From the IMG/VR virus record IMGVR_UViG_3300025309_000420, positions 1-33,755 of that record: 33,755 nucleotides of DNA; one strand, written 5' to 3'. The translations under genes and the position numbers were made by a program. Positions 1-8,506 of this stretch are shown piece after piece (position 1 is the stretch's first letter; each line of letters opens with the position of its first letter). The notes under the pieces are model-generated. The model made no database searches. It was not told where the DNA came from and saw only the letters and a program-made list of their open reading frames with translations. This DNA comes from a virus.

Positions 1-79
1 AATGCCTTACAGAGAGAGATACAAAATAGGGGTGGAATAGGTGAAAGAAAGGAGGCGGTGGCTGCCTGATGCAGCCTAA

Positions 80-337
80 AACTATGGGAGCCTTTACGGA
101 ATTTCAACTAAAAAAAAGATTGACTCAGGGATTATAAGCAATAATACAATGGTTTTTACATCTGCAAGAATTGAGGCAAAATGGGGAACCACTCAAAATG
201 TTCTTTGCATGAGAGATGGCAAACTTATTGAGTATATTCTTAATGAAAAAGATACCTTATCTCAAGAGATTATTGAAAAATATGCAAGAGGATTTGATTG
301 GCTAAGAAGAAAAGGGTATAAACAAAATTCAGTTTAG
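80..337 (+). CDS. Unrecognised short open frame in host flank, possible gene remnant
   Basis: An open frame runs from a stop at 77-79 to a TAA at 335-337. The first ATG is at 149 and gives 62 aa, but no convincing ribosome binding site precedes it and the frame reads like protein well upstream of that ATG (Tyr-Gly-Ser-Leu-Tyr-Gly around 83-100). This suggests a truncated or decayed gene. The C-terminal part is rich in charged residues (FDWLRRKGYKQ) and I recognise no family. It lies outside the phage attachment junction and is therefore host DNA. A hairpin with a T-run follows at 408-432. It could also be a chance frame. Confidence 0.35.
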   Translation, partial: NYGSLYGISTKKKIDSGIISNNTMVFTSARIEAKWGTTQNVLCMRDGKLIEYILNEKDTLSQEIIEKYARGFDWLRRKGYKQNSV

Positions 338-407
338 CGCTTTTTCAAAGGATATGAATGAAAGAAATCAAAATATAGGCTTTTGAAAAAACTTTATTAT
401 AAAGAAC

Positions 408-432
408 TCTGTAGCAAACTACAGGATTTTTT
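408..432 (+). terminator. Intrinsic terminator-like hairpin between host ORF and tRNA fragment
   Basis: CTGTAG, loop CAAA, CTACAG, followed by GA and six T. On the plus strand it would end transcription of the flank frame at 80-337. Read on the minus strand it lies just past the tRNA 3' end and could also help end tRNA transcription. Confidence 0.5.
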
Positions 433-438
433 ATTTAA

Positions 439-486
439 TGGCGTCCCCAGGGGGATTCGAACCCCCGTTACCGCCGTGAAAGGGCG
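439..486 (-). tRNA. 3' half of tRNA-Glu(UUC), left attachment site (attL) of the prophage
   Basis: Read on the minus strand this is the 3' half of a tRNA: the 3' part of an anticodon arm with loop CTTTCAC (anticodon TTC, Glu), variable loop TAAC, a perfect five-pair T arm (GGGGG TTCGAAT CCCCC), the acceptor 3' strand ending in GACG, and an encoded CCA. Identity to a normal bacterial tRNA-Glu stops at the anticodon stem (about 486); the D arm and 5' acceptor strand are missing and AT-rich phage DNA follows. This is the standard product of integration into a tRNA gene, where the phage carries a copy of the 3' half. The duplicated core lies within about 439-486. The intact tRNA-Glu should sit just beyond the right edge of the window, next to the integrase. 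Confidence 0.9.
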
Positions 487-536
487 ATGAATATATTTAT
501 AATTCAAATATTTATACTACTTCTACTACAAATTTA

Positions 537-683
537 CTATTTTTTTTCTTCGGTTATATCTATTTTTGCATTAATTATAGTTTGTTTGAGCTCATACATT
601 TTCTCCAGCAAATTACCGGGGATAGTTACCACATTGAGACACATCAAAATTAAATCTTTTTGTTCTTTATTATCAAATATCAT
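537..683 (-). CDS. Small hypothetical protein (48 aa), last phage gene before attL
   Basis: A 48-codon frame begins MIFDNKEQKDLILMCLN and ends TEEKK. Its ATG (681-683) has a strong ribosome binding site (AAAGGAGGTTTA) directly upstream, and it follows the tail fibre gene by 26 bases on the same strand, so it is probably the last gene of the late operon. The sequence is amphipathic with a charged helical C-terminus; I recognise no family. By position it could be a fibre-associated or fibre-assembly protein, but that is only context. The opposite-strand frame over the same bases is a low-complexity hydrophobic shadow. Confidence 0.65.
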   Translation of the reverse strand: MIFDNKEQKDLILMCLNVVTIPGNLLEKMYELKQTIINAKIDITEEKK

Positions 684-709
684 TAAACCTCCTTTCTAAA
701 TTTCTTTTT

Positions 710-1987
710 CTACTTCCATCCATATATTCCCCCCTCTAATATTTCCACTTTCTGAATTAGCAGTTGTAAAGCCCCATACATAGCTTTAAAAATCTGGTCT
801 GCATTTAGACTCTTACAGTCTTCAATAGTTTTTATTGGTTTCATAACAGGTCTGGTTTTCTTAACCATTATTCCATTCTCATCCTGCTCTTCATATTCCT
901 CAACTTCCCCACTATCTATTTTTTGACAATATTCTAATTTATGTGCTTCCACCGCCTTCGGAAATACCTTCTCCGCATCTTGGGCTAACCATCCTAACTG
1001 TGACCTATCTTTATGCTCTGCTGGCAAATACCCATCATCCCAGCCATGATGTATGAGAGGCAGATTTTTAATTATTTCGTAACATCTTTGCAAATCAGCA
1101 GGGATAATATTTTTTTTAATCCTTATATCCGACCCAGTAGCCCATGTAGTTGTAGATAATTTCTTTGCACCATCTGTTGATAATTGTAACTGGACTGTTG
1201 GAATCATCCCTATGCCTACCTCGCCTGTTTGTTTAACAATAATCTGATTCCCGGCAGCTGATTGAATGTAAAACATATTATTAGCATCATCATAATTATA
1301 TAGATACCATCTGATACCTCCCTTATAAAGAATAATCCCAGCACTATAATTAGTATCTGACTCTATGTTTAACCAATTATCTGCTAACGGTTTGTAAATA
1401 TGTAAAGAATGAAGTGGAACACCAATCCCGACGCCGACATTAGTTCCATCCGTATATATAGGACTATTGGCTAACCCTACTGCATCACTTGTATGTTTAG
1501 GAATATATCCATCCGTAAGATTTGATAATTTAATTGTTGCGAAAGAGGGGGAATCTGAACTTCCCACAGCTATTTTTCTACAATCTACAACTTTTGATAT
1601 TAATCCAGCATTTGTAAAAATAAGTGCTAATGGGGTATATTCGGTTGTGGGGAGAGATGTGCTTATTGTAATCACTCCCGAGTTATTGATGAAAACATAA
1701 TTGGCAAGCTGAATATTTGGGTCCGATGTATTGTTTGTTGCCGATCCGCTGCCTGAACCGATTGTATATGGGACACTATTGATTTCAGCCGCACCACTTG
1801 TCCAATTCACCGTCAATCCCGAACCAGCAGAAACTACAAGACCGCTGCGGGTAAAATTATTTTTCCCCTGATTGATAAAATCCATAATTCTAAAATTTTG
1901 TTTCAGGTCTCTGTCATAATCTGCCGAACCGGCAGGTGGCTCCCCCATATAAAGGTTTTGACTATAAGACGCAACTGGATTACTCAT
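710..1987 (-). CDS. Tail fibre/spike protein with C-terminal S74 intramolecular chaperone
   Basis: A 425-aa protein with an AGGAGG ribosome binding site before its ATG. Residues 1-60 (Gly/Pro and Asp rich, MGEPPAGSADYDRDLKQNFRI) resemble the particle-binding N-terminus of siphophage fibres. The middle is beta-rich with many Gly, Ser, Thr and Asn, as expected for a trimeric shaft and receptor-binding part. From about residue 286 it has the Peptidase_S74 signature: Ser-Asp followed by IRIKKNI, then LGWLAQDAEKVFPKAV, and a helical C-terminus. S74 domains fold and trimerise the fibre and then cut themselves off at the Ser-Asp bond; Ser286 is the expected nucleophile, giving a release of about 140 residues. 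Tail hub upstream and attL downstream place it at the end of the tail module. Confidence 0.88.
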   Translation of the reverse strand: MSNPVASYSQNLYMGEPPAGSADYDRDLKQNFRIMDFINQGKNNFTRSGLVVSAGSGLTVNWTSGAAEINSVPYTIGSGSGSATNNTSDPNIQLANYVFINNSGVITISTSLPTTEYTPLALIFTNAGLISKVVDCRKIAVGSSDSPSFATIKLSNLTDGYIPKHTSDAVGLANSPIYTDGTNVGVGIGVPLHSLHIYKPLADNWLNIESDTNYSAGIILYKGGIRWYLYNYDDANNMFYIQSAAGNQIIVKQTGEVGIGMIPTVQLQLSTDGAKKLSTTTWATGSDIRIKKNIIPADLQRCYEIIKNLPLIHHGWDDGYLPAEHKDRSQLGWLAQDAEKVFPKAVEAHKLEYCQKIDSGEVEEYEEQDENGIMVKKTRPVMKPIKTIEDCKSLNADQIFKAMYGALQLLIQKVEILEGGIYGWK

Positions 1988-2004
1988 ATAATTTTCCTCC
2001 TATA

Positions 2005-4284
2005 TTAAGTTGATGTAAAAATTCCTCCATATTTGATTCCATAATCATCTTTTCCATACCCATGCCCAAATTTTTGGACATCTGAGGCATATTCCATCGC
2101 TTTTATTTTGATAAGGTTTTCGTCTTTTATTATTTTTATTACTTCCATTGATTTTTTATTAACATTTAGCGGATGAAAAACATAAATAATCTCTCCAATC
2201 TGGATATCAAAATGTTTCAGGGTAACATTAAATTCAAAAAGATTTTTTTGCTTTTTATAATAGTCAAAATAATATTGTAAGAGCTTTAAGGCGGTCGCTT
2301 TGTCTTTAATGTAAGGACATTCTACATTCAGCCGATTTGTTGTCTTATATCTATTTTTGCTGATTAAGGCTTCATTAACTCTCGCAGCGTCGGCGGGATA
2401 AGCCGCTGTTGGTGTAATGTAGTATTCTTCCATGAAAGAATCTTTCGCATAATCTTTTGAAAATTTTAGATATATTTCATTATAAACCTCATCTATTGCT
2501 GTATTTGAGATATGAAATCCATTTCTATCCGGATCAACTATCTCAGTATCATAAAAAATGGCTCTACCTGGAACTTCATTAAATTGAAAGATTTTGATTT
2601 GTGGTTTATTATCTCCATCAAACCAGAACCTTCCTTTACATTCCTTAATAAGCTCATCAATAATATCTTTACTAAATTTTTCTTCAATAATTGCAAAATC
2701 TGTTTTCCAATTTAAATTTTCGAGAACTGAGATTGCAGTTAAAAACGAATTTCCTATATCTTCCGATACCCTATCAAGATAGTTAATATAAATATGTTTT
2801 ATTTGTTCAATTGCATTTCTTCTATAGTTGAGATTATGTCCTTTGGTGGCAGTATACAGGTCTGGATAATCTGATAATTCGTATTCAATTCTAAAGCCTA
2901 CATAGGATGGTGTATAATCCGCCCCGCTCTGCCATTCAATGACAACTTCAAATTTATAAAAATCAAAGTTAGACCAATCTCTTTGGCTTGTTATGTCTAC
3001 TTCTGCGGTTGATAGGGTGAGCCAATCACCGACCATTACGACGGGGTCATTTGTTGAATGAGATGATGATACCGAATCGGCTCCTGATGCGGGGATACCT
3101 CCCACTGTCCAGAATGCCCCGCTGCTGTCTTCGGTCAGGGATGTGTAGCTGATTCTATCCCCATTTATATCTATATATCCAGAGGCATCCATCCCTGCGC
3201 CTGAATCAATTTTGATTGAGGTTGCACCGGATGAACATGCTTCATATAATTTAGCTTTTGGTCCCGCCCATCGTGTCCTACATCCTGTATGAGCGGCAGA
3301 TGTGGCAATTTTTATTTTTTTCAAAGTGCCGGGCTTGTCTATGCCTACAACCATTACATTAAGGAGAGGATAAGAGGTATTAAGGAGGGCGGCGGTGTAA
3401 ATATCTCTATCACAAACATTGTTAGGATTTTGCGCTGTATTAATAAACCAATTACCTACCGCTATAGCGGAGATGAAATATCCACAATATAGTTTTTCAG
3501 GCAGAATTAGTGTTGAAAAATCATCCGCAAAACTGCTTCCGTATTTAGTCCCATATCCATCTTTTCCGTATCCATTTCCTGCAATTCCTGTGTTCGAAGA
3601 ACATCCTTCAAGATATGCATATTCCCCGTTGGTTAGGGGAATCCAAACGACATTATTGATTTCGTGAGTTACATGTCCCGCAACAAGATATTTTTTCTGT
3701 GTTTTATTTATTAAAAGGGCAGGGATTGAATTATGCCCTTTATTAATTTTTTGTGAATTTAAACCCTCACCAGGTTCTCCATAAATTATTGGATAGGGTT
3801 TCCCAATATGTTCTTGTTTTGCATTTGGGTAATCATAGAAACTTAATTTTTTTGGAGATAAAGGTTTATGCTCTTGTTGAGTGCCATCATTGATCGAGAG
3901 CCTAAACTCATTAAGGGTATAAGAGAAATCATCTATAACACCTTTAAAGAGAGGCTCAATATCTGCTTCCGTAAGTCCATCAAACCATTTATAAACCCGG
4001 ACTGCTGCATTTGTTAACCTATCGGTATTATCATAATTGCTGAATCTGCCATAAGTCGCGTCATTATAATTTAATAATGTTATTTCAAGATTCCCTGTTT
4101 CTTTCTCCCCTGTCAAAATGTCTCCCCAGTCTCTTATTAATGCCCGGTATGTATTTGCACCGATTGTAATTGGCTGGTCGGAGATGTAGAGTGTGCCGCT
4201 CACATCTAAATCTATTTGCACCAATCCCCGCGGCTTTGCACCCTCTTGTTTTTGTGTTTCAGTTTGAAATGCTGTCGTTGTCAT
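2005..4284 (-). CDS. Tail hub / tail tip structural protein (759 aa)
   Basis: A large late protein between the small distal tail proteins and the fibre, the usual place of a siphophage tail hub or host-specificity protein. The N-terminus (VQIDLDVSGTLYISDQPI, then EPLFKGVIDDFSY near residue 115) looks like the beta-barrel hub domain found in gp27/DUF2163-type tail tip proteins. The middle has a Cys/Gly/Ser-rich segment (residues about 230-420) that may be an inserted carbohydrate-binding or beta domain, and the C-terminal third returns to hub-like beta sheet (IQIGEIIYVFHPLNV). A GYGKDxYGxKYG motif occurs twice, near residues 235-248 and 740-753. It starts 4 bases inside the preceding gene. The precise hub family is inferred from position and general look, not from an exact signature. 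Confidence 0.65.
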   Translation of the reverse strand: MTTTAFQTETQKQEGAKPRGLVQIDLDVSGTLYISDQPITIGANTYRALIRDWGDILTGEKETGNLEITLLNYNDATYGRFSNYDNTDRLTNAAVRVYKWFDGLTEADIEPLFKGVIDDFSYTLNEFRLSINDGTQQEHKPLSPKKLSFYDYPNAKQEHIGKPYPIIYGEPGEGLNSQKINKGHNSIPALLINKTQKKYLVAGHVTHEINNVVWIPLTNGEYAYLEGCSSNTGIAGNGYGKDGYGTKYGSSFADDFSTLILPEKLYCGYFISAIAVGNWFINTAQNPNNVCDRDIYTAALLNTSYPLLNVMVVGIDKPGTLKKIKIATSAAHTGCRTRWAGPKAKLYEACSSGATSIKIDSGAGMDASGYIDINGDRISYTSLTEDSSGAFWTVGGIPASGADSVSSSHSTNDPVVMVGDWLTLSTAEVDITSQRDWSNFDFYKFEVVIEWQSGADYTPSYVGFRIEYELSDYPDLYTATKGHNLNYRRNAIEQIKHIYINYLDRVSEDIGNSFLTAISVLENLNWKTDFAIIEEKFSKDIIDELIKECKGRFWFDGDNKPQIKIFQFNEVPGRAIFYDTEIVDPDRNGFHISNTAIDEVYNEIYLKFSKDYAKDSFMEEYYITPTAAYPADAARVNEALISKNRYKTTNRLNVECPYIKDKATALKLLQYYFDYYKKQKNLFEFNVTLKHFDIQIGEIIYVFHPLNVNKKSMEVIKIIKDENLIKIKAMEYASDVQKFGHGYGKDDYGIKYGGIFTST

Positions 4285-4655
4285 AATTCTTTCTCAAGTA
4301 TAATTTCACCTTTATAATAAAGTCCGTCAAAGGAAAATTTAAAACCATTAAGCCAGCGAACATATAAACCGCTCTCGCCTGTAACATCATTTGTATATTG
4401 GAATTTGTAAGTCATTCCCTTGCATACGGTTAAAAACCAGTTCATAAGATTGCTGTAAAACGAGCCGTCAATAAGGCTGAGAGAGAGAGGTATTTGTTTA
4501 GGGTTTGAGCTTTTATGGACATCAACACAAATCACCTCTGCTTTTGTCTTTAATACATTTCCCTTCTGACCCTCAGCATCATTGAGAGGATATTCACGAT
4601 TTTGGTCTGATGGGAATGTAAGAATGTTTGAGTCTTTGTTAAATGTAACTGACAT
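4281..4655 (-). CDS. Small distal/minor tail protein (124 aa)
   Basis: A 124-aa beta-rich protein (MSVTFNKDSNILTFPSDQNREYP) that overlaps the tail hub start by four bases (ATGA-type coupling). The second half has the pattern FYSNLMNWFLTVCKG, Tyr-Lys-Phe-Gln-Tyr, LYVRWLNGFKF and ends in EKEL. The upstream neighbour (4694-5053) has the same layout: a Trp/Phe helix, a Phe-x-Tyr strand, a (V/R)-(R/K)-W strand, then a final strand. The two therefore look like diverged tandem paralogues. By position between tape measure and hub they should be minor or distal tail proteins building the tip. I cannot assign a named family. Confidence 0.6.
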   Translation of the reverse strand: MSVTFNKDSNILTFPSDQNREYPLNDAEGQKGNVLKTKAEVICVDVHKSSNPKQIPLSLSLIDGSFYSNLMNWFLTVCKGMTYKFQYTNDVTGESGLYVRWLNGFKFSFDGLYYKGEIILEKEL

Positions 4656-4671
4656 ATTTAATAACCCCCCG

Positions 4672-4695
4672 AATCCCCCTTTATTAAGGGGGATT
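4672..4695. repeat. GC-rich dispersed palindrome between tail genes
   Basis: AATCCCCCTT, loop TATT, AAGGGGGATT: a perfect 10-bp stem in the gap after the 119-aa tail protein, overlapping its stop. Palindromes of this CCCCCTTT/AAAGGGGG kind are common dispersed elements in many environmental Gram-negative genomes. Related GC-rich palindromes occur inside the terminase (18854-18874), an HTH gene (29215-29227) and the integrase gene (33189-33204). It could also act as a weak processing or attenuation hairpin in the tail mRNA. Confidence 0.6.
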
Positions 4696-5053
4696 AAACC
4701 TTTATAAGATTTATAATTCCTTCTGCAGTGTTAAAATCTTTTTGCTCTAATGGGAAAAGGGCATCATTCCACTTGACATTATGATTCACATTATCTTTAT
4801 CGGTATAAATGAAAGTCTTTTCAGTTCCATTTACAAGATTCCAAAAGCTGTTTAATTCTGTGAATTTATTTTTTTGCATTCGGCACTGTAATTGAAATAT
4901 CTTTTGTTGAGGATAATTTTCATAAGTGGCAACCACTTTACCTGTTGCAGTTTTATGAATCTCGGTATTGTCATTGGGATAGTCCAGTGACTCCACTATG
5001 ACACATCCTGACAAATCAACAATCGTTGCGCTGTATTGAAATTGAATTGACAT
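4694..5053 (-). CDS. Small distal/minor tail protein (119 aa), paralogue of neighbour
   Basis: A 119-aa beta-rich protein (MSIQFQYSATIVDLSGCVIVESLDYPNDN) directly downstream of the tape measure gene. The core reads FTELNSFWNLVNG, Phe-Ile-Tyr-Thr-Asp, NHNVKWNDALFPLEQ, then a short final strand, matching the architecture of the next gene downstream. By analogy with lambda-like phages, gene products between tape measure and hub (gpM, gpL positions) attach the tip to the tail tube; this role is inferred only from order. A dispersed palindrome overlaps its stop codon. Confidence 0.6.
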   Translation of the reverse strand: MSIQFQYSATIVDLSGCVIVESLDYPNDNTEIHKTATGKVVATYENYPQQKIFQLQCRMQKNKFTELNSFWNLVNGTEKTFIYTDKDNVNHNVKWNDALFPLEQKDFNTAEGIINLIKV

Positions 5054-5074
5054 ATATTTGTGGCATATTTTTGT

Positions 5075-8000
5075 TTATGCGAATGATAACTCGCCATTCC
5101 TCTGCATCTCTTTAAACATAGGGTCAAGGGTTCGTGCAAGATTTCTTGCCTGTGTCCTTGTGAGCTTCAGGACATTGCCATCTTTGTCAACCACTACCTC
5201 AAAATTCATTTGTTGATGATAGGTAATATTATTTTCCGTTTTGCCTGAATTTGGCAGAGAGCCGTATCTGTTAGCATAATTAAGCCCTGCCTCCCCACCG
5301 ATTGCCCTGATTCCGTTATATTTATTGAGGATGCCTTCGCCGACTTGAGCAATAATAGGGACTTCATCATCCTTGAGATACATTCCTGAGTGTGCTTTTT
5401 TTAATAGACCGCCTTCATGCCAAAGTCCAAAGCCATGAAAAACATCACCGATACCTGGAAGACCAGATCCACCTCCTCCTAATCCAACAGCACTTTTTAA
5501 TCCTTCCCATGCATCAGTAAATATATTTTTCAACCCTTCCCATGCATCAGTAAATATATTTTTCAACCCTTCCCATAGATTACCAATCGCTCCTAAAAGG
5601 CTGTCTAATAACGCTTTTAATCCTTCCCATGCGCCGCCGAGAATGTTCTTAAATCCTTCCCATAGATTACCAATCGCTCCTAAAAGACTGTCTAACAACT
5701 GTTTCAGTCCTTCCCATGCACCACCGAGAATATTCTTGAACCCTTCCCATAGATTACCAATCGCTCCTAAAAGGCTGTCTAATAACGCTTTTAATCCTTC
5801 CCATGCGCCGCCGAGAATGTTCTTAAATCCTTCCCATAGATTACCAATCGCTCCTAAAAGACTGTCTAACAACTGTTTCAGTCCTTCCCATGCACCACCG
5901 AGAATATTCTTGAACCCTTCCCAGAGATTACCAATCGCTCCTAAAAGACTGTCTAACAACTGTTTCAGTCCTTCCCATGCACCACCGAGAATATTCTTGA
6001 ACCCTTCCCACAAACTCCCTAATATATTTTTCAGCCCTTCCCATGCACCTGAAAAAATACTTTTCAGACTCTCCCACAGATTACCGAACAAATCTCCAAG
6101 ATATCCAAATATGCCCTTAAGTGTTTTTCTCTCCGCTTCTTTTTTTACATTATTTGCATCCTGTTTCTGTTTCTCTGCCAGTATTGCCGCCTGTCTTGCG
6201 GATAGCAAAGCCTCTCTTGCCACTGCCCTGTCGGTTTCATTCACCGCACCTAAAAGTGCATCCTGTGCGTATTTCAATGCCTGCATTGCCCCTGATGTAT
6301 CAAGTTCTACTGTTACAGGTTTTGCCTGATCATTCCATGTATCAGTTATTGCTGATGTGATTTCCCCACCCACAAATAATGCTTTGATACCTTCCCAGAT
6401 ACCATTCACAATCTCATATATAAGTTCAGGGACTTTTGAAACAATTGTAATTATTGCATCTATGATTGATTTTATGATTGAGGGAAGAACTTTTCCTATC
6501 TGTGAAAAGAATTTTGGAATACCCTCTATGAGGGCATCTATAATATCTCCGACACTGCTTAAGAGCGAGGTTATAATTTCATATAAAATTGAGGGAAGAT
6601 TTACTATTATATCTTTTATGATTGTAACTATAGCCTTACCAAAACCTCTTGCACCATCTACAAGCCCTTTCAGCCCTGCCTTTAACATATCGGGTAACTT
6701 TCCGATATTTGAAATAAGCTCAATAATACCCCCAATTAATTTTCCAGCTTCTCCAAAAAGCCCGGCAATCCCCGATAAGCTGCCTGACGATATTGCAGAT
6801 AGGGCAGTTGTGTAATCTTGCATCCCTTCATACCATGCCTTTTGTTTTTCTGCGGAATCTTTAAATTGTCCGTCCCTCTGCTCCGATAGTTTTATGATTT
6901 CTCCTGTTACCCATTTTTCCACTTCAACCCTTTCTATTCCCATCTCTTCCCATACCTGTCCTTGCTCTACGAGTTTATTAATTTGTTCCTGATAATACTG
7001 ATCTGTTACAACTCCCGCCTCTTGATAGAATTGAGCATTTAAGGTAAGCAGTTTTTTTGCCTCCTCTGCGAGCTTCTCGTCATATTCCCTCGCTGCTTTT
7101 TTTGCCTTTGTAAGCTGGTTCCATGCGGCATGGCTTTTTTTAATTGCCTCTACATCATTATAAATAACTGCAGGCTTGCTTATTTCTGTTTGAAGTTCTT
7201 TTACTGAAGATACAGGGGAAATTTTTGAAACATCCACCCCGGCTATTTTATCGGCAAGTTTATCAACCCCGCCTGCTGTCCCTGCAACTGTTGCGGTGAC
7301 GGCAGACCATATATCGGTTAAATGTTTTTTTGTATCAGGTGCGGTATCAACAAGCCCCTCTATTGTCTCCACATATCCGAGTAATGATTGTTTGCCTTCA
7401 TCTATAATTATTCTTTGCTCATTCCATATTCTTTCAGAATCTTTTACTTGCTCATCAAGGATCCCCCAAAAATTGACAGTTTTCAAAAATCCTGTTATCG
7501 CTCCCCTGACCAAATTTAAAACCTTCCAGAGAGGGAGATATATTGCAGCTATGTATAAAGAGGCTAATCCGTATATAATTATTTTCCATCCATGGAAGGC
7601 ATCGCCGATTAATTTAACTGCGCCGTAAACCCCTTTTAATATTGTTATTCCGTTATCTCTCAGCCAGTTAAAACTGTCTATAATCCCTTGAGTCAAGACA
7701 TCGAGATATGCGCCTGCTATTGCTGCCCATTTCTGCCACCTTTCTCCTGACATGAATTTTTCCAGTTCATCGGATGCAGCTGCTATTTTTTCCGATAGCT
7801 GATTTGCCCATGGTCCCAGAATTTGTTTGAGCATGTCCCCAAGTGTCTGTTGAACGTTTGAAATGGAATTTTGAAGCGAGAGGAGTCCGCCATATCCTGT
7901 ATTCCTCAATGCCTCCGCCTGCCCTCCATAAGCCTTAGATATTCCATTTATCAGGTTCAATAATCTTTCATTTGAGCCGATTGCTCCTTTTACCTCAATC

Positions 8001-8503
8001 CCGTATCTTGAGAGTGCGTTTGTATCTGTGCCGAGGGTCTTTGCAACGAGGTCGGCGGCTGATGCTAAATCCATTCCCTTTGCTGATGCAAGGTCAAGGG
8101 TTGCCTTTGTGGCAGATTTGATTTGCCTCTCATCTTTCACAAAAGCGGCGATAAGGGATTCCGCCCCTATGATTGCATCACCCGCAAAAACGGTGCTTGA
8201 TGATAAGGATTTAGCGTAGGCGATAAGGTCTTTAGACGTATATCCTAAAGCTGTCCTTAACTGCGTTAATGCTTTTTCTCCCTTGTTTGATTCTTCAATG
8301 AATGATTTAATGCCAAAGCCAATACCGGCAATGCCTGCAAGCCCTATAAATGCAGATTTGAGGCTGAATATGGATTTTGATAACCATGTAGAAGCACTGT
8401 GGACGGCTTGAAATGACCTCTCTGCTGTCCGCTGAAAGGTCTGGACAATATGGCTTGCCCCATCTTTCGCCTTTAGTGTGAGTGTTATCGTTTTCTCTGC
8501 CAT
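5075..8503 (-). CDS. Tape measure protein with tandem Trp-repeat region
   Basis: This 1142-aa protein is the longest in the window. The N-terminal 250 residues carry the typical phage minor-tail/tape-measure signature (SAFIGLAGIAGIGFGIKSFIEES, LRTALGYTSKDLIAYAKSL, DLASAADLVAKTLG). Hydrophobic stretches near residues 290-340 and 590-740 would insert in the host membrane during DNA entry. Residues about 815-1000 are a tandem repeat: five 29-aa units (core NLWEGFKNILGGAWEGLK, then (Q/A)LLDSLLGAIG) flanked by shorter 11-aa WEGLKNI units. A Gly-rich linker and a C-terminal part with VPIIAQVGEGILN follow. It sets tail length; at the usual 0.15 nm per residue a tail of roughly 170 nm would be expected. 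It is preceded by the frameshifted chaperone pair, as in lambda G/T/H. Confidence 0.92.
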   Translation of the reverse strand: MAEKTITLTLKAKDGASHIVQTFQRTAERSFQAVHSASTWLSKSIFSLKSAFIGLAGIAGIGFGIKSFIEESNKGEKALTQLRTALGYTSKDLIAYAKSLSSSTVFAGDAIIGAESLIAAFVKDERQIKSATKATLDLASAKGMDLASAADLVAKTLGTDTNALSRYGIEVKGAIGSNERLLNLINGISKAYGGQAEALRNTGYGGLLSLQNSISNVQQTLGDMLKQILGPWANQLSEKIAAASDELEKFMSGERWQKWAAIAGAYLDVLTQGIIDSFNWLRDNGITILKGVYGAVKLIGDAFHGWKIIIYGLASLYIAAIYLPLWKVLNLVRGAITGFLKTVNFWGILDEQVKDSERIWNEQRIIIDEGKQSLLGYVETIEGLVDTAPDTKKHLTDIWSAVTATVAGTAGGVDKLADKIAGVDVSKISPVSSVKELQTEISKPAVIYNDVEAIKKSHAAWNQLTKAKKAAREYDEKLAEEAKKLLTLNAQFYQEAGVVTDQYYQEQINKLVEQGQVWEEMGIERVEVEKWVTGEIIKLSEQRDGQFKDSAEKQKAWYEGMQDYTTALSAISSGSLSGIAGLFGEAGKLIGGIIELISNIGKLPDMLKAGLKGLVDGARGFGKAIVTIIKDIIVNLPSILYEIITSLLSSVGDIIDALIEGIPKFFSQIGKVLPSIIKSIIDAIITIVSKVPELIYEIVNGIWEGIKALFVGGEITSAITDTWNDQAKPVTVELDTSGAMQALKYAQDALLGAVNETDRAVAREALLSARQAAILAEKQKQDANNVKKEAERKTLKGIFGYLGDLFGNLWESLKSIFSGAWEGLKNILGSLWEGFKNILGGAWEGLKQLLDSLLGAIGNLWEGFKNILGGAWEGLKQLLDSLLGAIGNLWEGFKNILGGAWEGLKALLDSLLGAIGNLWEGFKNILGGAWEGLKQLLDSLLGAIGNLWEGFKNILGGAWEGLKALLDSLLGAIGNLWEGLKNIFTDAWEGLKNIFTDAWEGLKSAVGLGGGGSGLPGIGDVFHGFGLWHEGGLLKKAHSGMYLKDDEVPIIAQVGEGILNKYNGIRAIGGEAGLNYANRYGSLPNSGKTENNITYHQQMNFEVVVDKDGNVLKLTRTQARNLARTLDPMFKEMQRNGELSFA
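5505..6060. repeat. Tandem 87-bp / 33-bp repeats in the tape measure gene
   Basis: Five 87-bp units encode the 29-aa repeat, flanked by 33-bp units encoding WEGLKNI-type hendecads. The 87-bp units are of two DNA types (one with Ala, one with Gln before LLDSLLG). An Ala+Gln pair of 174 bp is repeated almost exactly: the block starting at 5598 recurs at 5772, apart from a CATAG/CAGAG difference near the end. This indicates a recent duplication of the pair. Confidence 0.9.
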
Positions 8504-8506
8504 GAT

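Noticed and set aside
487-699. 70-codon plus-strand hydrophobic frame next to attL
   Set aside because: Low-complexity reading opposite the 48-aa minus-strand gene, which has a strong ribosome binding site.
5643-6329. 228-codon plus-strand frame opposite the tape measure repeats
   Set aside because: Its repeats (PSHRLPIAPKRLSNN) are only the antisense reading of the tape measure repeats; no ribosome binding site and against the operon direction.
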